Below, piece after piece: positions 1 through 5,031 of a DNA stretch of 5,031 nt. Source of the stretch: Betaproteobacteria bacterium. GTDB taxonomy: Bacteria; Pseudomonadota; Gammaproteobacteria; Burkholderiales; Burkholderiaceae. The translations under genes and the position numbers were made by a program. Each line of letters begins with the position of its first letter. Positions within the stretch are counted from its first letter, which is position 1. Location of the stretch: assembly GCA_013205155.1 (NCBI GenBank), contig JABMMT010000229.1:1-5031 (forward strand), given 5' to 3'. Below the pieces are notes generated by a model. That model was not told where the DNA came from. It saw only the letters and a list, made by a program, of their open reading frames with translations, and ran no database searches.

Positions 1-586
1 CTTGATCTAATTTTTTCCAAGCATCTTGATAGCTTGCCTTTGCTTCAGCATTTTTCTTTTGCACTAAGTACCAATCACCACGCCGCTCAAGCCATAGGGC
101 CTCAAATCCCTGAATAGGCTTTTCCTTCAGGATCTGATCAGCCTCAGCAAAATTTTGGTCGCCTCCCTGCTCTATTAGTTGCGAGACAAGGCGCAGTTTT
201 GCCAATGCTAAGTAAGCATCATTAGAAGCATTTTTGGCAGCCCATCTTAAATACTCAATCGCCTTGGCACTATCACCAGCATCGGAAGCAACTCTAGCAG
301 CTACTAAGCTAGACATCGCAGCGTAAGAAGTGCGAGCAAAGTCTTTTTGTAGGTCATTGGCGGCGCGCAAGGTCAGATCTTTATCTCCCTTAGCAATTGC
401 AGAGACCATCGTTTCATAGAGTTTAGAGGCCTCTGTAGCTTGATTATTGAGCCACCAGTAATAAGCACTATAGGCTGCATAAGCAAATAAAACCGCTGTC
501 AAAACTCCAGCAATCAAGTTACGATATTTTTGCCAAAAATCTTTCAGTTGGTCTATCTGATCTTGTTCTTGTAAATCTAAAGGCAT
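1..586 (-). CDS. YfgM-like membrane-anchored TPR protein (3' end beyond the window)
   Basis: Partial gene: 195 codons are visible and the reading frame is still open at the left edge. E. coli YfgM is about 206 residues, so probably only a short C-terminal piece is missing. Residues 1-22 form a charged cytoplasmic head (DQIDQLKDFWQKYRN, like the DQVEAVKRFF region of YfgM). Residues about 24-46 are a single hydrophobic membrane segment ending in aromatic YYWW. The rest is a helical, Ala-rich domain of TPR-like helix pairs, with characteristic pieces such as AKAIEYLRWAA (108-118) and the GFEALWLERRGDWYL region (160-174). YfgM family proteins are N-in/C-out inner-membrane proteins; in E. coli YfgM associates with SecYEG and PpiD. 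The ATG at 586 is chosen because an in-frame TGA lies four codons upstream and a GGA (592-594) sits 5 nt before it. The gene lies 49 nt downstream of hisS, its usual neighbour. Family assignment is from remembered sequence and synteny. Confidence 0.88.
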   Translation of the reverse strand, partial: MPLDLQEQDQIDQLKDFWQKYRNLIAGVLTAVLFAYAAYSAYYWWLNNQATEASKLYETMVSAIAKGDKDLTLRAANDLQKDFARTSYAAMSSLVAARVASDAGDSAKAIEYLRWAAKNASNDAYLALAKLRLVSQLIEQGGDQNFAEADQILKEKPIQGFEALWLERRGDWYLVQKKNAEAKASYQDAWKKLDQ

Positions 587-591
587 ATCAA

Positions 592-594
592 TCC
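592..594 (-). promoter_or_regulatory. Weak ribosome binding site of the YfgM-like gene
   Basis: GGA on the minus strand, 5 nt before the ATG at 586. It is the only purine-rich Shine-Dalgarno-like match close to that start and supports it. The 49-nt gap between hisS and this gene (587-635) otherwise shows no stable hairpin or U-tract, so I see no terminator there. Confidence 0.5.
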
Positions 595-635
595 AAACTC
601 ATTTATTGGTCATTATTTTTAGGGCTAGGCTCATT

Positions 636-1964
636 CTATTCGGGGGCGCCGACAATTGCTTCCATTACGGCCTCTAGTAGCCCATCTAAAGGAACAGCTT
701 TTTGCTCGCCGCTGGCCCGCAGGTCTTTTAATTGTGCTTCATTCCTAGCCAGTTCATCGGGGCCAATAATGACTGCAAAGGCAGCGCCACTGCTATCTGC
801 CTTCTTCATCTGCGACTTAAAGCTAGCCGAATCACCATCTGGTGGGCAAAAGAGAATGGTGTCAATTCCGGCGCTACGGAGGCGCTCAGCAATAATCATG
901 GCGGTCGTGAGAGTCTCCCCGCCCTGATGCAACACATAAACATCACATTGGGCCAGTGGTGCAGGAAGTGAATTTGAAACTTTCATCAACTCAAGCACGC
1001 GCTCCATACCCATAGCCCAACCACAAGCAGGAGCGGCTTTACCACCCATCCGTTCAATTAGGGGGTCATAGCGCCCACCGCCAGCAATCGTTCCTTGTGC
1101 GCCAAGCTCATCTGTTATCCATTCAAAGACAGTGAGGTTGTAGTAATCCAAGCCACGCACTAAACGCGGATTGATCTTGCACGGGATATTGTTAGCTTTT
1201 AGTAATGCCTGAACCGCATTAAAGTGTTGTAACGATTCATCGCCCAAAAAATCTAATAACTTTGGTGCGCCTTCGATTAATCTCTGCATCTCTGGATTTT
1301 TTGTATCCAGAATTCGTAAAGGGTTGCTTAAAAGACGTCGCTGTGAATCCTCATCTAATTGCGCTTGATGCTTTTCAAAATAGGTGACTAAGGCTGTGCG
1401 ATGCTCTGCACGCTCATGAGCCTGCCCTAAAGAATTAATTTCCAGACGGACACCTATCAAACCAAGCTCATCCCATAGGCGCTGACCCATGAGAATGATT
1501 TCTACATCGATATCGGGACCAGCAAAACCCAAAGCCTCAATGCCAAACTGATGAAATTGACGATAACGCCCTCGTTGTGGACGTTCATGACGAAACATTG
1601 GCCCCGTATACCAGAGACGTTTTGGCGCTTCATACAACAAATTATTTTCAATCACAGAACGCACTAATGCAGCCGTGCCTTCAGGGCGTAAAGTAAGCTG
1701 CTCACCGTTCAATCGATCTTCGAAGGAATACATTTCTTTTTCAACGATATCGGTTACTTCACCAATCCCGCGCTGAAAGACTGCAGTAGCTTCTACTATA
1801 GGTGTTCTTAAAAACTCATAACCATAAGCTCGCGTGAGATCACGTAGTACTTGCTCAAGATGTGCCCACTGAGCCGCATCAGCTGGTAACAAATCATTCA
1901 TGCCACGAACGCCATTGATCTTTTGCGCCTTCTGAGCTTTCGTTTGATTACTTTGATCGGTCAT
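636..1964 (-). CDS. hisS: Histidyl-tRNA synthetase (HisRS)
   Basis: Cytoplasmic class II aminoacyl-tRNA synthetase that activates histidine with ATP and charges tRNA-His. It is full length at 442 residues (E. coli 424). Class II motif 1 begins around GVRGMNDLLP (18-27). TLRPEGTAA (91-99) helps form the active site. Motif 2 is GPMFRHERPQRGRYRQFHQ (121-139), with its ATP-binding arginines. The HisRS-specific signatures LVRGLDYYNLTVFEW (268-282) and GTIAGGGRYD (291-300) form the histidine pocket. Motif 3 is ACGWAMGMERV (313-323). The C-terminal anticodon-binding domain spans about 335-440 and includes SFKSQMKKADSSGAAF (381-396). The first ~17 residues are a polar, Lys/Gln-rich tail before INGVRGMND, slightly longer than in E. 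coli; no better start lies between. The gene begins 17 nt after ispG with only a poor Shine-Dalgarno match (AAGA), and ends in TAG. It is clearly co-directional with ispG and likely co-transcribed. Confidence 0.98.
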   Translation of the reverse strand: MTDQSNQTKAQKAQKINGVRGMNDLLPADAAQWAHLEQVLRDLTRAYGYEFLRTPIVEATAVFQRGIGEVTDIVEKEMYSFEDRLNGEQLTLRPEGTAALVRSVIENNLLYEAPKRLWYTGPMFRHERPQRGRYRQFHQFGIEALGFAGPDIDVEIILMGQRLWDELGLIGVRLEINSLGQAHERAEHRTALVTYFEKHQAQLDEDSQRRLLSNPLRILDTKNPEMQRLIEGAPKLLDFLGDESLQHFNAVQALLKANNIPCKINPRLVRGLDYYNLTVFEWITDELGAQGTIAGGGRYDPLIERMGGKAAPACGWAMGMERVLELMKVSNSLPAPLAQCDVYVLHQGGETLTTAMIIAERLRSAGIDTILFCPPDGDSASFKSQMKKADSSGAAFAVIIGPDELARNEAQLKDLRASGEQKAVPLDGLLEAVMEAIVGAPE

Positions 1965-1984
1965 TTTTATTCTTATTTTTATTA
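1965..1984 (-). other. A-rich ispG-hisS junction with repeated in-frame stops
   Basis: Covers the ispG stop codon and the 17-nt linker up to the hisS ATG. In the ispG frame the codons read TAA TAA AAA TAA GAA TAA AAA, and the next codon, TGA, overlaps the hisS ATG. There are thus five stops in eight codons. The linker contains one G only, giving AAGA (1971-1974), 6 nt before the ATG, as the sole weak Shine-Dalgarno candidate. It should be unstructured in RNA. Confidence 0.75.
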
Positions 1985-3241
1985 CACTTTTGCTGCGTAG
2001 TTATGCTTGACGTATTTATCAACAATCACCTGAAAATCTTGCGCTATATTGTCACCCCGTAATGTTTTGACCTTGATGCCATCGACAAATACAGGGGCTG
2101 CAGGGGCTTCGCCAGTGCCCGGTAATGAAATACCAATATTGGCGTGCTTACTTTCTCCCGGGCCATTAACGATACACCCCATTACAGCCACATTCATATT
2201 TTCAACTCCAGGATGTGTTTTTTTCCAGATGGGCATTTGCTGACGCAAATAAGACTGAATATTGGCTGCCAACTCTTGAAAGGTTGTGCTCGTGGTTCTG
2301 CCACAACCAGGACATGCAATCACCATTGGCGTGAAATGACGCAAGCCCATCGTCTGCAAAATTTCTTGGGCCACAATGACTTCGTTTTCACGGGGTGCGC
2401 CAGGATCTGGAGTCAGTGATACACGGATGGTATCGCCAATACCTTCTTGCAAAAGAATACCCATCGCCGCAGTTGAAGACACAATCCCTTTGCTACCCAT
2501 ACCCGCTTCGGTTAAACCCAAGTGCAAAGGATAATCTGAGCGACGTGATAAATCACGATAGACTGCCACTAAATCTTGAACATTACTCACTTTGCAAGAG
2601 AGCATAATTTGATTGGGATTCATTCCCAGTTCTACTGCTTTTTCTGCCGACTGCAAAGCCGACTGAATCAATGCCTCAATCATGACTTCTTGTGCACTCT
2701 TAGGATCAGCTAAGGCAGCATTACTATCCATCACATAAGCTAAGAGCTCTTGATCTAAGCTACCCCAGTTCACACCAATCCGAATGGGCTTGTCATATTT
2801 GCATGCTGCTTCGATCATCTGGGCAAATTGTGGATCACGCTTTGCGCCTTTGCCTACGTTACCTGGATTAATACGGTACTTAGACAGTGCTTTAGCGCAC
2901 TCGGGATAGTCTTTGAGTAAGGTGTGCCCGTTGTAATGAAAGTCACCAATCAATGGGACCAAAACATCCATTTTATCAAGCTGCTCACGAATATATGGAA
3001 CCGCCGCAGCAGCTTCAGGCGTATTGACTGTAATGCGCACCATTTCTGATCCAGCGCGCGCTAATTCTTTTACTTGAATCGCAGTACCCACTGCATCTGC
3101 AGTATCGGTATTGGTCATGGATTGAACCCGAACTGGCGCATCACCTCCAACTGTAATGATGTTGGTTTTCCAAGCGACCGTTGCTTGACGTGTTGTGCGT
3201 TTAGGGGCGGGACCCAATGGCAAAGTTGGTAAGGCACTCAT
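1982..3241 (-). CDS. ispG: 4-hydroxy-3-methylbut-2-enyl diphosphate synthase (IspG/GcpE)
   Basis: Penultimate enzyme of the MEP isoprenoid pathway. It reductively opens methylerythritol cyclodiphosphate to HMBPP, using a [4Fe-4S] cluster and electrons from flavodoxin or ferredoxin. The N-terminal TIM-barrel part shows VQSMTNTDTAD (39-49), RINPGNVG (123-130), PIRIGVNWGSLD (152-163), LHLGLTEAGMGSKG (239-252) and GIGDTIRVSLTPDP (267-280). The C-terminal cluster domain shows CPGCGRT (Cys310, Cys313) and GCIVNGPGE (Cys356, Glu363), the three cysteines and one glutamate that bind the cluster. At 419 residues it is longer than E. coli IspG (372). By my remembered alignment the extra length includes about 18 residues near 165-190 and about 11 between Cys313 and Cys356, as in other beta-proteobacterial forms. 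The ATG start shares one base with the rlmN stop. It is followed 17 nt later by hisS, the same order as in E. coli. Confidence 0.98.
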   Translation of the reverse strand: MSALPTLPLGPAPKRTTRQATVAWKTNIITVGGDAPVRVQSMTNTDTADAVGTAIQVKELARAGSEMVRITVNTPEAAAAVPYIREQLDKMDVLVPLIGDFHYNGHTLLKDYPECAKALSKYRINPGNVGKGAKRDPQFAQMIEAACKYDKPIRIGVNWGSLDQELLAYVMDSNAALADPKSAQEVMIEALIQSALQSAEKAVELGMNPNQIMLSCKVSNVQDLVAVYRDLSRRSDYPLHLGLTEAGMGSKGIVSSTAAMGILLQEGIGDTIRVSLTPDPGAPRENEVIVAQEILQTMGLRHFTPMVIACPGCGRTTSTTFQELAANIQSYLRQQMPIWKKTHPGVENMNVAVMGCIVNGPGESKHANIGISLPGTGEAPAAPVFVDGIKVKTLRGDNIAQDFQVIVDKYVKHNYAAKV

Positions 3242-3250
3242 TAGCTATCC
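3239..3250 (-). promoter_or_regulatory. rlmN-ispG stop/start overlap (TAATG) with ribosome binding site
   Basis: The rlmN stop TAA (3241-3243) and the ispG start ATG (3239-3241) share one A. A GGA (3248-3250) inside the last rlmN codons lies 6 nt before the ATG. This is a classic arrangement for translational coupling: ribosomes finishing rlmN can restart on ispG. It also fixes the ispG start and shows that both genes are read from one transcript. Confidence 0.8.
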
Positions 3251-4428
3251 AATTTCTTCAGCCATTCAATGGGCTGCTCTTGTGTATGAATAATCTCTGA
3301 ATCATGTACTGCACGCTCGCGCACGCGGGTACGATCCACAACATCTCCTGCAAGCTGACCGCAGGCCGCAGCAATATCATCACCCCGAGTCTTGCGCACA
3401 GTCGCTACCATGCCAGCATCTAAAAGAATACTTGCAAATGCACTAATACGCTGTGCGGAAGAGCGCTTAAGCTCAGACTCAGGAAATGGATTAAAAGGAA
3501 TCAGGTTCACCTTACACTTAATATTTTTGAGAAGACGCACCAATTCTTTAGCTTGAATATCTGAGTCATTGATGCCATCCAGCATGCAATACTCAAAAGT
3601 TAAAAAATCTCTTGGCGCAAAAGGTAGGTAACGCTCGCAGGCAGCTAGTAATTCGCGTAGCGGATATTTTTGATTCAGTGGCACAAGCTGATCTCGCAAT
3701 GCATCGTTGGGCGCATGCAATGACACTGCAAGTGCTACTGGGCAGTCTTGCGCTAAACGATCAATCATTGGCACTACACCCGATGTAGAAACAGTGACTC
3801 GTCGACGTGATAAGCCGTAAGCCCTATCATCGAGCATCAAATGTAAGGCTGACACCACATTATCGTAATTGAGTAAAGGTTCGCCCATACCCATCATCAC
3901 CACATTAGAAATGACACGACCAGTGTGCTCCCAGCCAGGGGTTGGAAATTTTTCAATTCTGCGGACGGCTTCAGGATCATTGCGCAAAAGATGCTCAGCA
4001 AACCATAGTTGACCAATGATTTCACCAGAAGTGAGATTACGTGAGAATCCTTGGTATCCAGTGGAGCAAAAGCGGCAGTTGACTGCACAACCCGCCTGCG
4101 AAGAAATACACAAAGTGCCGCGATCATCCTCGGGTATGAATACAGACTCCACCGCATTCCCAACACCTACGTCCAGTAGCCACTTGCGTGTTCCGTCTGC
4201 GGCGTGTTCATCTTTGATAACGGGGAGAGAAAGTACCTCTGCTTTGTCTAACAAAGTCGCTCTAAAGCTTTTTGCCAGATCACTCATGTCATTAATGTCG
4301 GATACACCACGCTGATGTATCCACTGCATGAGTTGTTTTGCCCTAAAGGGCTTTTCATTCAAGCCCGCGACATACGCTGCCATTTGGTCAGCGTCAAAAT
4401 CTAAGAGATTTACACGCGGGGAGTTCAA
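3241..4428 (-). CDS. rlmN: Dual-specificity RNA methyltransferase RlmN (TTG start)
   Basis: Radical-SAM enzyme that makes 2-methyladenosine at A2503 of 23S rRNA and at A37 of a subset of tRNAs. It is 395 residues long (E. coli 384). The N-terminal accessory domain runs to about residue 95. CAVNCRFC (Cys114, Cys118, Cys121) binds the [4Fe-4S] cluster. Cys107 (in TLCISSQ) and Cys356 (in AACGQLAGDV) correspond to E. coli Cys118 and Cys355, the resolving and methyl-carrying cysteines. Glu100 (FIPEDD) matches E. coli Glu105. Other family blocks are MMGMGEPLLN (178-187), RRRVTVSTSGVVP (208-220), AVSLHAPND (234-242), LIPFNPFP (309-316) and VRKTRGDDI (344-352). The start is TTG at 4428: an in-frame TAA lies four codons upstream, and VNLLDFD at residues 6-12 aligns with the E. 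coli N terminus. The first in-frame ATG (codon 16) would lose these conserved residues. The gene lies 30 nt after ndk and overlaps ispG by one base. Confidence 0.97.
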   Translation of the reverse strand: MNSPRVNLLDFDADQMAAYVAGLNEKPFRAKQLMQWIHQRGVSDINDMSDLAKSFRATLLDKAEVLSLPVIKDEHAADGTRKWLLDVGVGNAVESVFIPEDDRGTLCISSQAGCAVNCRFCSTGYQGFSRNLTSGEIIGQLWFAEHLLRNDPEAVRRIEKFPTPGWEHTGRVISNVVMMGMGEPLLNYDNVVSALHLMLDDRAYGLSRRRVTVSTSGVVPMIDRLAQDCPVALAVSLHAPNDALRDQLVPLNQKYPLRELLAACERYLPFAPRDFLTFEYCMLDGINDSDIQAKELVRLLKNIKCKVNLIPFNPFPESELKRSSAQRISAFASILLDAGMVATVRKTRGDDIAAACGQLAGDVVDRTRVRERAVHDSEIIHTQEQPIEWLKKLDS

Positions 4429-4432
4429 TGCG

Positions 4433-4452
4433 CCTACTTATAAATAAATAGG
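4433..4452 (-). promoter_or_regulatory. AU-rich hairpin covering the rlmN ribosome binding site
   Basis: In the minus-strand transcript, arms CCUAUUUA (4445-4452) and UAAGUAGG (4433-4440) pair over 8 bp, with one G-U wobble and a UUUA loop. The 3' arm contains AAGUAGG, one mismatch from the ideal AAGGAGG, and ends 4 nt before the rlmN TTG. The hairpin starts 6 nt after the ndk stop. It has no U-tract after it, so it does not look like an intrinsic terminator. A role in masking the rlmN start until ndk is translated is inferred. The stem has only two terminal G-C pairs, so it is only moderately stable. Confidence 0.5.
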
Positions 4453-4454
4453 GG
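4433..4454 (-). repeat. Second, longer copy of the ndk-flanking sequence
   Basis: On the minus strand this reads CCCCTAT, then six extra nt (TTTATT), then ATAAGTAGG. Apart from the six extra nt it is identical to the plus-strand 16-mer at 5007-5022. The two copies bracket ndk in opposite orientation. Most of this copy is the hairpin over the rlmN ribosome binding site. Shared origin is uncertain because the sequence is short and AT-rich. Confidence 0.4.
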
Positions 4455-4458
4455 TTGA

Positions 4459-4884
4459 TTAACGATTGAAAACATTCATGCCAGGGAAGAAAAAAGCCAC
4501 TTCCACTGCAGCAGTTTCAGGCGCATCAGAGCCATGAACTGCGTTTGCATCAATGCTGTCAGCAAAGTCAGCACGGATAGTGCCTTTGTCTGCCTTCTTA
4601 GGATCGGTCGCGCCCATCAAATCGCGGTTTTTAGCGACTGCACCTTCACCTTGTAATACTTGAATCATGACTGGGCCAGAAATCATAAAACTCACCAAAT
4701 CTTTGAAGAAAGGACGATCTTTATGAACACCATAGAATTGCTCTGCTTCCGATTGGGAAAGATGAGCCATTTTGGACGCGATAATCTTCAAACCAGCAGA
4801 TTCAAAACGATCATAGATTTTGCCGATGACGTTTTTAGCGACAGCATCAGGTTTGATAATAGATAGGGTGCGTTCAATTGCCAT
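4459..4884 (-). CDS. ndk: Nucleoside diphosphate kinase
   Basis: Cytoplasmic enzyme that transfers the gamma phosphate of an NTP (usually ATP) to other (d)NDPs through a phospho-histidine. It is complete at 141 residues (E. coli 143). The catalytic histidine is His117 in NAVHGSD. The nucleotide/phosphate-binding residues are all in place: Lys11 (TLSIIKPDAV), Tyr51 (QFYGVHKDRPF), Arg87 and Thr93 (NRDLMGATDP), Arg104 (GTIRADF) and Asn114. The C terminus is the usual bacterial short type (FFFPGMNVFNR). The ATG at 4884 is preceded by GGAG (4891-4894) with 6-nt spacing, the best ribosome binding site in the window. It is the first gene of the cluster and is followed by rlmN, as in many proteobacteria. 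Nothing about the protein is unusual. Confidence 0.98.
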   Translation of the reverse strand: MAIERTLSIIKPDAVAKNVIGKIYDRFESAGLKIIASKMAHLSQSEAEQFYGVHKDRPFFKDLVSFMISGPVMIQVLQGEGAVAKNRDLMGATDPKKADKGTIRADFADSIDANAVHGSDAPETAAVEVAFFFPGMNVFNR

Positions 4885-4890
4885 TCAAGA

Positions 4891-4894
4891 CTCC
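4891..4894 (-). promoter_or_regulatory. ndk ribosome binding site
   Basis: GGAG on the minus strand, 6 nt before the ndk ATG. This is a canonical Shine-Dalgarno match at ideal spacing, and contrasts with the weak sites in front of hisS, rlmN and the YfgM-like gene. Confidence 0.8.
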
Positions 4895-4981
4895 AATAGT
4901 GATTTCAAAGATTTTTGTGAAATAAGCCTCAATTGAGAGGGAAAATGGTCTATAACCCCATCCTATTTCGACGATCCCCGA

Positions 4982-4987
4982 ATTATA
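4982..4987 (-). promoter_or_regulatory. Candidate -10 box of the ndk operon promoter
   Basis: A perfect TATAAT on the minus strand, 94 nt upstream of the ndk start. Transcription would begin near 4975 and leave a leader of roughly 90 nt. No good -35 box is present: the hexamer at 17-nt spacing is GGGGTA (5005-5010), and there is no TG extended -10. A promoter here is plausible because ndk is the first gene of the block, but it would be weak or need help. Confidence 0.5.
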
Positions 4988-4989
4988 CC

Positions 4990-5018
4990 TTGCCCGACCA
5001 TATTTACCCCTATATAAG
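4990..5018 (+). promoter_or_regulatory. Candidate rightward sigma-70 promoter
   Basis: TTGCCC (4990-4995) and TATAAG (5013-5018) on the plus strand are separated by exactly 17 nt. They match the consensus -35 at 4 of 6 and the -10 at 5 of 6 positions. It would start near 5025 and drive a gene beyond the right edge, which cannot be seen. It overlaps the upstream half of the candidate ndk promoter. This is a match by eye in AT-rich DNA, so it is only a candidate. Confidence 0.3.
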
Positions 5019-5023
5019 TAGGG
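5007..5023. repeat. Inverted repeat upstream of ndk
   Basis: CCCTA (5008-5012) and TAGGG (5019-5023) form a 5-bp inverted repeat around TATAAG; a T-G wobble extends it to 6 bp. The plus-strand 16-mer CCCCTATATAAGTAGG (5007-5022) recurs on the minus strand at 4433-4454, with 6 nt inserted in the middle. It also contains the candidate rightward -10 box. It could be an operator or a short terminator stem without a U-tract; neither is established. Confidence 0.4.
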
Positions 5024-5031
5024 CTAAGCCA

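Noticed and set aside
619..632. TAGGGCTAGGCT resembles TAGGGCTAAGCC at 5019-5030
   Set aside because: Ten of twelve bases match, but there are only two copies, in different contexts, with no shared flanking sequence. Chance is the simpler reading.
599..634. Eleven-codon ORF (ATG to TGA) on the minus strand, between hisS and the YfgM-like gene
   Set aside because: It has no Shine-Dalgarno sequence and an unremarkable predicted peptide, and a frame this short arises readily by chance in AT-rich spacers. Leader-peptide or histidine-attenuator function is not supported: it has no histidine codons.
3897..4166. 89-codon minus-strand open frame inside rlmN
   Set aside because: It is out of frame with rlmN across its catalytic core (the Cys114/118/121 region) and has no family signature. 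It shows no sign of a frameshift, because the rlmN frame is intact throughout.
4016..4315. 99-codon plus-strand open frame inside rlmN
   Set aside because: It lies entirely within the secure rlmN gene on the opposite strand and has no recognisable domain. It is a shadow frame, as are the other plus-strand frames within hisS, ispG and ndk.
4928..4937. Perfect 10-bp palindrome CTCAATTGAG in the ndk leader
   Set aside because: It is short, AT-centred and occurs once. It matches no operator I can name, and a 10-bp palindrome is not rare enough to call.
4967..4982. TTCG/CGAA arms just downstream of the candidate ndk -10 box
   Set aside because: The arms are only 4 bp, with 8 nt between them. The position suits an operator, but the match is too weak to support one.
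4963..5031. Open minus-strand frame from the right edge to a TAG at 4963
   Set aside because: It is about 22 codons long, spans the candidate promoter and has no recognisable ending of a known protein. It cannot be distinguished from chance without the sequence to the right.

Overview
The window carries a compact, single-strand block of housekeeping genes, all read on the minus strand. In transcription order (right to left) these are ndk, rlmN, ispG, hisS and the first ~195 codons of a YfgM-like gene that runs off the left edge. Protein motifs make all four complete genes secure. The moderate GC, the beta-proteobacterial form of the proteins (a 419-residue IspG with insertions relative to E. 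coli, and a HisRS close to Burkholderia-type enzymes) and the compact spacing suggest Betaproteobacteria, Burkholderiales. Polynucleobacter or a close relative is my best guess, made from memory of protein similarity and not from a search.

Layout. 4885-5031 is a non-coding region with a consensus -10 box reading left towards ndk, a candidate promoter reading right towards a gene outside the window, and a small inverted repeat. 4459-4884 is ndk. A 30-nt gap with an AU-rich hairpin over the ribosome-binding region leads into rlmN (3241-4428, TTG start). rlmN and ispG (1982-3241) share one base (TAATG). ispG and hisS (636-1964) are separated by 17 A-rich nt that contain extra in-frame stops. A 49-nt gap then leads to the YfgM-like gene (1-586). 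No gene-free stretch exceeds 150 nt, and I see no transcription terminator between the genes, so they are probably one operon.

Function. The genes cover nucleotide balance (Ndk), 23S rRNA/tRNA A-methylation (RlmN), isoprenoid precursor synthesis by the MEP pathway (IspG), histidyl-tRNA charging (HisS) and an inner-membrane, periplasm-facing ancillary factor (YfgM-like). The order matches the E. coli ndk-rlmN-rodZ-ispG-hisS-yfgM-bamB-der cluster, except that rodZ is absent and rlmN is fused by overlap to ispG.

I find no mobile element, CRISPR array, RNA gene, phage gene or new system. The points worth a second look are small regulatory ones: the rlmN start with its hairpin, the related inverted sequences flanking ndk, the possible back-to-back promoters, and the missing rodZ.
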